A stretch of 64,000 nt of DNA from Triticum aestivum. Its lineage: Eukaryota > Streptophyta > Magnoliopsida > Poales > Poaceae. Positions 56,150-64,000 of this stretch are shown one piece after another. The notes beneath the pieces were generated by a model. That model was not told the DNA's origin and made no database searches. It worked only from the letters and a program-made list of their open reading frames with translations. The position numbers and the translations under genes are program-made. Location: contig NC_057809.1 in NCBI RefSeq assembly GCF_018294505.1, positions 138,420,979 to 138,484,978 on the forward strand, read 5' to 3'. How positions within the stretch are numbered: position 1 is the first letter of the stretch; the number at the start of each line of letters is the position of its first letter.

Positions 56150-57500
56150 CCTTAGGGGTTGTTTGCTTTGTGACTAAGATTGCTCTATTTTTTTGGAAGC
56201 CCGGTTGCCTTAGGTTGCCATCGTCACAATGTCACACCTAAGATTAGACAAGTTTGACCAACTTTGGGAGGGTGTTTGTTCAAGCCTTGTCTTAGACAAG
56301 ATGTTTTTTTGCCACACCATAGCCCCACATCACATATAGTCAAAAAGTATTGCAAAGCTTCCTCAGGACATCTCCAACACCGACCCGTAACCCCCCGGGC
56401 ATCTGTCCGCGGATAGGGGGAACCATTCCGCAAACACGGATGCGAGAGGCGACCATCCAATGCTGCCCGCAAACATCCAGCCTCCCTAGTTTTATTTGAA
56501 AGTCTGCATGTTCAAATAGTCGCATACATAGAGTTCATACGTTCAAATAGGCATATGCATAGAGTACAAACGTTCAAATAGTCGCATGCAGCAGAAGTCC
56601 ATATTTAAAAAGTTCAAATATTACATTCCAATATTGTTGTTCCCTGTAACTGCCCACTGATACTCAGTCAGATCTTCCTCCAGTTGTTCGTGAGTTGCTC
56701 GATGGCAAATTTGTTGATGCGTTTGAATAAGCTCTTCAAATGTGTCCGGATTCTAGTCTGGAAGTTGGATAGGATCGCGTCTTCGCACGCTCTGGGTCTT
56801 CAAGGACCGTTTGCATCGTCGCCGTCTCATCCGTGTAGTCCTCCTCGTCGTATGACTCTACATAGTGCTCGCATATGTACTTCAAATTGGAATCCATTGC
56901 TTGAGAATAAGGGACAACTTTTTTAGCTCCGACAATTCATCAAATAGTTGCCGGACATGCTGAGTATAGCTGTAGCGGATGGTACGTGGCGGGGCGGTTG
57001 GAGGAGAGGGGTTGAACGATGACGGAGGAGAAGAGGGGTGGAGCCCGACTAGAACGCTGGAGGTGAAAGAGACGTAGAATTCCGGTAGGGGTGTGGCCTG
57101 GCGGCTGGGGTGGTGGAGCGACGACGAAAGCAAGATAGAAAGGAGAAAAAATGGGGAGGATGGAGACGCGGGGTCTGGGAAGAGTTTTGGGTGGGCCGGG
57201 GGTGTTGGAGGCCTACTGGCTGCTGTCCGAACTCCCGCAAAGCCCCCCAACTTTGTCTCGGATTTACCAGAAAAAGTACATCCAGCCCGCTCGATGGATC
57301 GATACAGTCCCACGTTGGATGGCAAATCGCATCCGGACCAAACGGTCCGGACAGTACGGACGATTTGAGGGTCCGCATTGAAGATGCTGTTAGGCTTACC
57401 AACTTTTGCCTCTAATTTTATTAAAATAAAGTTAGGCAAGCTTAAAAGAATATATGGCAAAATGTAACAATGCAAGGCCAAGAATGAAACAAGCCCTTTA
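56150..57500. mobile_element. Possible outer MITE carrying a Harbinger-like insert
   Basis: The left end AGGGGTTGTTTGCTTTG (56153) and the right end, reverse complement AGGGCTTGTTTCATTC (near 57498), look like imperfect inverted termini. The insert at 56366-57389 splits it. Confidence 0.35.
56366..57389. mobile_element. Harbinger-like non-autonomous element (1024 bp)
   Basis: The left terminus GGACATCTCCAACACCGACC and the right terminus, reverse complement CAGCATCTTCAATGCGGACC, are diverged inverted repeats. Three-base flanks TCA and TTA resemble the TTA-type target of PIF/Harbinger. Subterminal TCCGCGG / GTCCGGAC words fit the group. The 208-codon ORF on the minus strand (56882-57508) runs across the right boundary and is composition-driven. 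Confidence 0.55.
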
Positions 57501-58084
57501 TTGGGCAACCAGCTAATTCCAACTGGCTAGAGCTAGCTAGCCCGGGGCGTCCATACGTGGATTGAAGGCCACTTCCCTGACACGTCAGAAAGTCGATGGA
57601 GACAGGTCCGATCAATCCACGTCGAACCATTGCTACTATCCCCAATCATGGAGCTGCAACGCCACACGCTGACACGCACCGTCGCACCTGATCGGCGCAC
57701 CTGCACGCCCCAGGTGCATGAAAGCCGATCCCTATTTCTCTGCGCCACATCCAGTCATTCAGGCACCAACTCCAACCCTAGCTTCCAAAGCCTAGGTCTA
57801 CTCGGACCTGAAAGCAGCAGCTGGCCGCGTCTGCGCCTGCACGGGGCTGCAGCCAGCAGCCTCTGCGTCCCTACAGCTTTAGGCACAGTACGCGGCTTAA
57901 TTACCGTGCGCATTATGTGTGCATGTGCTACCTACACGGCTACACGCCTACCCTACGTAGATCGATATCTCTCGTCTCTCTGTACTTTCGCGTCTCCTGG
58001 ACTGGATCCAGTATGTGGGGGTGCTGCTATCTTGGCAGTGATTCGTCCGTAGATACAGCCTGCTTGCGTTTCGCCGACGACAAA
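57501..58084. other. Unassigned GC-moderate spacer
   Basis: Contains overlapping ORFs on both strands (57533-58052) without a domain. No supported gene or repeat boundary. Confidence 0.3.
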
Positions 58085-58093
58085 GCGAGCGGT

Positions 58094-58520
58094 GGCTAAA
58101 TTTGGTGTCTTGATCCTTTTCTGACATTTATTTGAGATCTGACCTTAGTCATAAAATTTCGAGATTTGACACTTTTAATACCGTCAAGGTCCATGGCGGT
58201 AGAGTCTAACCGCCTACCGCCACCGCCAAGGTTCCTGACGGTAGGGTTGCATGCCTAACGTAAAATTTTTCTAAGTGTTCAACACAGTGCGTGCTCGTGC
58301 CTACCGCCAAGCACTTTAACAATAAGATTGTACATGCTACCGTCAGTATGTTTGATGATAGAGATATTTCCCACCGTCGAACGTTCCTAGCGGTAGGCTG
58401 TTATATCCTACCACCCATGAACCCTGGCGGTAGCAAAAAGGGTCAGATCTCTAGATTTTTTCAAATTAGAATCAGATCTTCAATAGATTTTAGAAAAAGG
58501 TCAAAACACAAAATTTTGCC
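58094..58520. mobile_element. Mutator-type MITE (427 bp) with perfect 9-bp target duplication
   Basis: Target copies GCGAGCGGT lie at 58085-58093 and 58521-58529. Inverted termini: GGCTAAATTTGGTGTCTTGA at the left and, reverse-complemented, GGCAAAATTTTGTGTTTTGA at the right, with similarity continuing for about 50 bp (GAGATCTGAC). The interior repeats CTACCGCC/GGCGGTAG words on both strands. The 9-bp duplication is diagnostic of Mutator-like elements. Confidence 0.85.
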
Positions 58521-58529
58521 GCGAGCGGT

Positions 58530-59319
58530 TGATCGATCGCATAGTCGACTGTGAAGAGTCCCACACGATTTTGTCAGCCGCTGCTCCTCTGATACTACTT
58601 GCATCGGTAGCACTTGTCCGTACCCTGGTCGTAGGCTATAATGCAGTACACTTACAGTGTGGTACGTACGTACGAGTAGTATACTTAGCTTACTCGATAG
58701 ATATACACATGCATGATGCACGGCCTGTGTAGAGGGATTTTGTTTATTACTTGATCGGATAGTGCTCCAGAGGACTCGGTTAACTTCTCGCAGAAAGAAA
58801 CTGAAGGGTTAATTTACTCTGCTACACTGCATGCATGCATTCGGTTTAGGGAGCAGCCGTGCAGGAATGCAAACAGTAGTGTAGCAGAGGAAGTGAAGAG
58901 CAGCTTTCCATTAATTAAACATGCTATACATAATTAAATAAGCGCAGAGAGCGTACGTGTCATACATGTCAGGCACCGATGAGGCTCTGGAAGATTGACT
59001 GTATGCATGATCGGTTGCCTTAAACTATGGAATCTCTCTGCCGATCGACGGATCCATCTGTATGCTTTGCGGATTCGATGCGAACGTACGCTTTCTTTGT
59101 CTTGTAGTACCATGATGATATACAGGAGAGCTGCTCAGATCGCCGTTGGTTTTGAATGACCGAGTTGACAGCTACAAAGGTCGTCAAGGAGCTGTAAAAC
59201 AGCTCATGCGTTTGTCATTGACACGTAGACCTTGACCCTGCACACCTCTTTGGGATATATGCTAGGCACCGGATATGAGGATCAGCTAAGAAGAACACTT
59301 CACCCGTTATAAATTATCA
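58530..59319. other. Unassigned low-copy-looking spacer
   Basis: No ORF, terminal repeat or recognised repeat family seen. It includes restriction-site-like CGTACGTACG words and GCATGCATGC repeats. Confidence 0.3.
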
Positions 59320-59550
59320 GCAAAAAAACCTGTGCATTGCAATGGGAGAAAAAAACCACGCATGTCTAATCTAATAACCATGGCTAAAGATCTCAATAAG
59401 TCCACATACTTTATTTTAACATGACATTAGCAAATAAACCTATGCATTGTAACAGAAAATAAAAATTACGACATGCCCTAACCAATAATCATGACTCAAG
59501 ACCCCAATATCAATATGTCCATGTGCATCTCATCTATGTTGCGGCTTTTC
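59320..59550. repeat. Tandem pair of short grass repeat units
   Basis: Two diverged copies about 100 bp apart: ACCTGTGCATTGCAATGGGA (59329) and ACCTATGCATTGTAACAG (59436). Both continue into related AACCATGGCTAAAGATCTC / AATCATGACTCAAGACCCC text. Confidence 0.5.
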
Positions 59551-60711
59551 TTCTTTCTCACAAGCGGCGGAGCTAGCATTTGACAACAGGGTGGTCCGCC
59601 CCAAATTTTTTTAATAACTAATATGACGTGTGGATGTTCTAATAAATTATCAATAGAATAAAGAAATAGATCAATATGGTCTTACGAACACACTTAAATT
59701 CTCAATTAAATTTCAGTTTTGCATAAAGAAGCCTTCATAGTAAATAGTACATGGACCATAGTACATACTTTGAGAAGTTTAAAAAGGCTATGTTTCTGGC
59801 CTACGCTTTTTCATTGCCATGAAGGTATCAATTATGTCATCTTCATTCACCTTGGAGAAAGCATCCCTCTCAATGTATGTAATTAGGGAATCATCCAAAA
59901 GACTATCACCCATCTTACTCCTCAACTTGCTCTTGACTATACTCATGGCAGAAAATGCTCTCTCAACATTTGCCGTTGCCATCGGTAGAATTAATACCAA
60001 TTTTAAGAGCAAGTACACCACATGATGAACTATGTGTCTCCCTGTTTGAACAAGCTTAACCGAGAGATCAACAAGATTTCCAATGCCTTGGAAGTTCTCA
60101 TCATTTCTCATGTCATCAACATAGTTATCAAGTTGTAGTTTAAGGTGTATCAAGTCGGCACTTGAAAAGTCGTTGGGATAAAACTCTGAAAGTCTTTGTA
60201 CCTTGTGCGCATCAAAAGAAACAAATGAGTTGTAGAGATTCAGTACCAATTTTGAAAGCAATACAAATTTTAGAAGCAAGTTTGCATACCTTTTCTGCAT
60301 CAAAAGTAACAAATGAGTTGGCAGGATTCCAAGCAGACATACAAGATAGCAATTCCATATTGATCTCATCAAACCGATTTTCAAGCTCTTGACTAATTTG
60401 ATCAATGACTCCAAGAAAAACTTCCCTTCTAAAGTGATCATCATTTATTTGGGGTCGAAGAAACTGTGTTGATCTTCCATCAGGCACATAGTTCTCTTCC
60501 ATTATAGGAACTTGAATTCCATGCTTGTTACAAAATAGTGTGACCTTTTGCGGAAATGCATCCCACCCATTAGACCTCAGTTCTTGTATTCTACCTTTTG
60601 CGGTTCTAATAAGTGCCATTGAAGTAAGAATATCTTGGTCTCTTATTTGCAAGCAATCAGACAAATCATTTGTGTATCCAAGAATGACAAGCATCAAGTG
60701 TACATTGAAAA

Positions 60712-62354
60712 GAGGTAATAACACCAGTGGTGCCTAAACTTGTCATCGATGTTCACTTTGGTGCATAAACTTAAAAAATACGTCGAACCGGTTCCATAAC
60801 TTGGCGGTATGATTTAAATATGGTTCAAATCACGTCCAAATACGTATGTATTATTGACTAGACATGCCAGCGTGGCACGGGGCCCACTTGAAGTGCCGAG
60901 ACAGTCTGACATGGAAATAGTGCGTCTAAATGACCATCGGGTACCACCTATCAGTGCACAACCGAAATAAATAAAAATGAAGCTCCATTGGCATTTGAAC
61001 AAGCGACCTGTGCGCTACGAAGGGCCTGCGCAAACTACTTCAACACGGAAAGTTTGTTGACTATTACGCATCGCTAACCTGTATCTAGCTAATAAGACCG
61101 CAATCAGTGCATCCAATTTTCCACATGCTAGTTATTTTTCATTTTTCAGAGAAAAAAAATCAAACTATAGTAACAATATTAAATAAATAGTTAAGGACCC
61201 CTCAAAAAATGTTAATGAAATTTAAAATATTCAAAAAATAATAATGCAAAATAATTAATAAAATGATTTCATAATATTTGTAAGGATTCACAAAACATAA
61301 TAAAATAATTTTGCAATTTTCAAAATTTATACATTTTCGAAATGTTAATCTCATTTTCAAAATATTCATGTTTAAGAAAAATATCACGTGGTCCTTTTTA
61401 TAAACTATTAGTTCTTTTTCCTTTTGTACGTGACCCTTCGAGATGTGAGTTTCTTTTTCATTTTTAGTAATTCTAAAACTTATGTGAATTATTGTATTAG
61501 TAAAAAAATAAAGCTAGAATCTTCTCGTCCTAGAAATAATATGCATTTTTTAAAACATGTTAATGTAATTTTATAAAATATTTATGTATTATTAAAAATT
61601 CATGTAATTAAAATGTTTTTAAGTAGACAAATGTATGTATAGTTTGAAAATTGTCAATTTAAATTTAAGAATGTATAAAATCCTGGGGGAATACTAGGCC
61701 ATTGTTTATTTATCACACATATTTTAAAATTTACTTTTATTCGAAAATATATCTTTTGAAAAATACATATACTTTATTAAAACACATGAACACTTTTTAC
61801 AACTAGAAATACATTTTCTAAAAGAATAATCACTTCATATACTATCTGAATATTTTGTAATTTCTACAATAAGAAAAACAACTAACATGTGGAAAATGGG
61901 TGCACTAACTGCAGCCCATTTAACTCCATGATTGTGTTGGATATCTAAAACCTACTCCCTCCGTTCCAAAATAGATGACCCAACTTTTGGGTCATCTATT
62001 TTGGAACGAAGGAAGTACTGTATATAAAATGTTGCGGTGCATTGAAGATAGCAAATGTGCACGGGGCAATCGGTAGGCGCATGTCCTCTGTGGAGCATAG
62101 GTCATCTGTTCGAAATCTAGCCTTGTAATTTTTTTGTTTATTTCAGTTGTGCACTGACAGGTGGGACCCGATGGTCATTGAGACACACACTTTTCATGCC
62201 ATGTCTAGTCAGCAATACATACATATCTAGACATGATTTGACCCGTATTTGAACCATAATGCCAAGTTATAGAACCAGTTCGGCGTATTTTTCAATTTCA
62301 GGCACCAAAGTGAACATAGATGGCAAGTTTAGGCACCACTGGTGTTATTACATC
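60712..62354. mobile_element. Mutator-type non-autonomous element with long inverted termini (1643 bp)
   Basis: Perfect 9-bp target copies CATTGAAAA lie at 60703-60711 and 62355-62363. Removing the element and one copy rejoins the hAT transposase reading SFDFIFN-VHLMLVIL. Termini share GTAATAACACCAGTGGTGCC and remain alignable for about 430 bp (60712-61137 against about 61883-62354). The centre (61140-61880) is very AT-rich and has no transposase. Confidence 0.92.
61955..62015. mobile_element. Short Stowaway MITE (61 bp)
   Basis: CTCCCTCCGTTCCAAAATAG and its near-perfect reverse complement flank a 3-base loop (arms of about 29 bp, two mismatches). Flanking TA dinucleotides (61953-61954, 62016-62017) are the Tc1/mariner-type target. 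It lies inside the right terminus of the Mutator-type element. Confidence 0.88.
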
Positions 62355-64000
62355 CATTGAAAATAAAGTCAAATGACTCAAACACTCCAAGAATGGTATG
62401 AATTTTGGGGCAATCACTTATTTGTGAAGCATCTTATCCAAGAGTTATGAGCACATGACGGATTGTGGGATACATTGTAATAATGTTGAAAACAATTTTG
62501 TAATGAGAGCCCCACCGAGTATCACCAGGCCTAGGTAACCCCACCTCTTGATTCAAACCACTCCCAGTTTGTAACTTACCACATTTAAGTAGTTTCATGA
62601 TATTCTGAAGTCTAGCATCTGAAGCATGTCATGACGCATACAAGACACTCCAATAACATTCATTAATAAATACACTCGATCAAAACACCACACACAATCA
62701 CCATTTGCCTTGGCAACAACAACAAGAACTAACTGGAGTTGATGTGCAAAACAATGAATATAATAGGCAAAAGGTGACTCTTTCATGATTAATGTTTTTA
62801 GTCCTTTAATTTCCCCTCTCATATTACTAGCCCCATCATATCCTTGCCCACGAATTTGAGTTATAGTCAAATCATGATTAGTAAGTAAAGTTTCATTTGC
62901 TTTCTTAAGTGACAATGAAGTAGTGTGTCACTTACATGAACAACTCCAAGAAAGTGCTCACATGGCCTTCCTACTTTATCAACAAAATGCAAGCACAAAG
63001 CTAGTTGTTCTTTATGTGATACATCACTAGAATCGTCAGCTAGAATAACATAGTGCTCATCACCAAGTTGATCAATAATTTGCTACACGAGGATTCAAAA
63101 ATAAGTTATCTCTCTTGAGCTGCATTGTGCGCACTTCTTACGCAACCAACATGCTTAAGAAGAGCATCCAATTTATTCCAATTCCTCCAACCACCATCAG
63201 TAAATGCATTAGTTCCCTTACCACTAGTTTTTTTCTCTTTGAACAAGTAACATACAAAGCAAAATGTAGATTCCTCCTTGATACTATATTCAAGCCAACA
63301 ATGATTATGAAGCCGCAAATGATTGAATGAACATTCTCTACTCCCAATTGTTCCTTTTTAAGGTCATGTGCATAAGGTTTGAATGGATTTTTAAGGATAT
63401 ATGCTCTTCAAACTGCATCTTGGTGTTTGATAGGATAACTTGCAATGGATATCCTTTCCCAGGATCATGTTTAAGACGACTAAAATCATAAACCGGTGGC
63501 GATGGCGGTGACACATCTTTAGTTTGCTCTATGGTCACATGCGACATAAAAAATGTTGGTTCTCCAGTTTGCTCTTCAATCACAACTGGCATACACACAA
63601 CTTCGCTAGTTTTCTCTTCAGCCACATCCGGCATATTCTTGAGGCCAAAATGATGTGCAAAATTGTATATGTGTTCATGTAGTGGATAGCATAGTGTAAA
63701 AAAGCAAACCGTAAATCAGAAATTTGGGTATTTCAGTACCTTAAATCGGGGTATTCTAGTTTTTGCAGATTAGTGAATGAACAAATTGACATGATTTACA
63801 AGTGGGCGAGGCCACAAGGGCAGGGGCGCTAGGCAGCCAGCCGGTGGCAGTAGCGCAGTCGTGCATAGGCAGGGCAGGGGTGCAACCACGCACATGGAGA
63901 TGCGGCTAGACCAGAGGACCGGGCGTACGGGTGGAGAGGCGGGAGTTTCCTGAGCAGTGGCAAGGGCGCGACCGGTGGCGAGCCCATGAGGAACGGCGAG

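Larger units (their letters stand above)
59788..63634 (-). pseudogene. hAT transposase relic (TTF zinc finger, DUF4371, C-terminal dimerisation domain)
   Basis: Domains in order on the minus strand: a TTF-type region from about 63500 (YDFSRLKHDPGKGYPL; STFCFVCYLFKEKK). Then the DUF4371 core: IIDQLGDEHYVILADDSSDV (about 63080-63010) and IRGQGYDGASNMRGEIKGL (about 62840), with HCFAHQLQLVLV. Next GLPRPGDTRWGSHYK (about 62520). The central region continues after the Mutator insertion as NVHLMLVILGYTNDLSDCLQ. The C-terminus is the hAT dimerisation domain ANVERAFSAMSIVKSKLR, ending KKRRPET at 59788. It would cut and paste the element using a DDE nuclease. Lesions: the 1.64-kb insertion, an 88-bp-spaced direct repeat near 60190-60323 that shifts the frame, a stop after LG near 62455, and a shift near 62600. 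Much of it is still readable, so decay is recent. Confidence 0.9.
59561..64000 (-). mobile_element. hAT transposon, 3' part, truncated by window edge
   Basis: The left terminus CAAGCGGCGGAGCTAGCATT fits the CAGYGGCGGAGC ends of a common plant hAT group. Transposase is encoded on the minus strand to 63634, with GC-rich upstream sequence to the window edge. A Mutator-type element (60712-62354) is inserted. The 8-bp flank is CTTTCTCA; its partner lies outside. Confidence 0.8.

Noticed and set aside
56882..57508. 208-codon minus-strand ORF
   Set aside because: It crosses the right end of the Harbinger-like element, has no domain and is Pro/Ser-rich by composition.

Overview
This window is intergenic DNA from a large grass genome, very probably Triticeae (wheat, Aegilops, barley or rye group). 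Four LTRs share the end sequence ATATGCCCTAGAGGCAATAA, which I associate with Triticeae Ty1/copia elements, and the rest is layered transposons. I see no convincing intact host gene. The only long intact open frame is a retrotransposon Gag-protease that runs off the left edge.

Layout, left half (1-24659). Copia-1 (minus strand, 1-3910, left part outside the window) sits in the last exon-equivalent of a chromodomain Ty3/gypsy element, Gypsy-1, whose polyprotein C-terminus is at 3911-4258 and whose 3' LTR starts at 4271. That LTR is split by a complete, very young copia element, Copia-3 (6852-15536, duplicated target ATAAG, LTRs differing by one base of a G run). The Gypsy-1 LTR ends at 15683 inside the leader of Copia-2 (minus strand, 15684-17911). 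Copia-2 is itself inserted in the 5' LTR of Element A (17912-24659), a non-autonomous LTR element with unfamiliar acidic ORFs.

Middle (24660-30867). Decayed coding sequence, a LINE-like 3' tail, a broken PIF/Harbinger transposon with transposase relic (27050-29116), a promoter-like stretch with a truncated first exon (about 29364-29558), and an AT-rich degenerate tandem repeat.

Right-centre (30868-50527). An isolated LTR (LTR X, minus strand) is split by Copia-4 (32833-49733). Copia-4 is split in turn by Element B (35856-42568, minus, target GTTCC), related to Element A, and by solo LTR S (45493-47138, target GAGCA). Copia-4 carries active-site lesions.

Right (50528-64000). An RNase H-like coding relic, LINE-like and MITE-like repeats, a composite MITE with a Harbinger-like insert, a 427-bp Mutator-type MITE with a 9-bp target duplication, and a hAT transposon (minus, from 59561 past the right edge). 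The hAT transposase is interrupted by a 1643-bp Mutator-type element with a perfect 9-bp duplication; that element contains a 61-bp Stowaway hairpin.

The most unusual signals are structural: a strong inverted repeat just upstream of the TATA box in every copia LTR but with different sequence; a helically phased GCGGTACTACCGC array upstream of the LTR X TATA box; overlapping palindromes in the Gypsy-1 leader; and coding-block replacement between Elements A and B. Family names were not assigned because that needs a repeat-database comparison.
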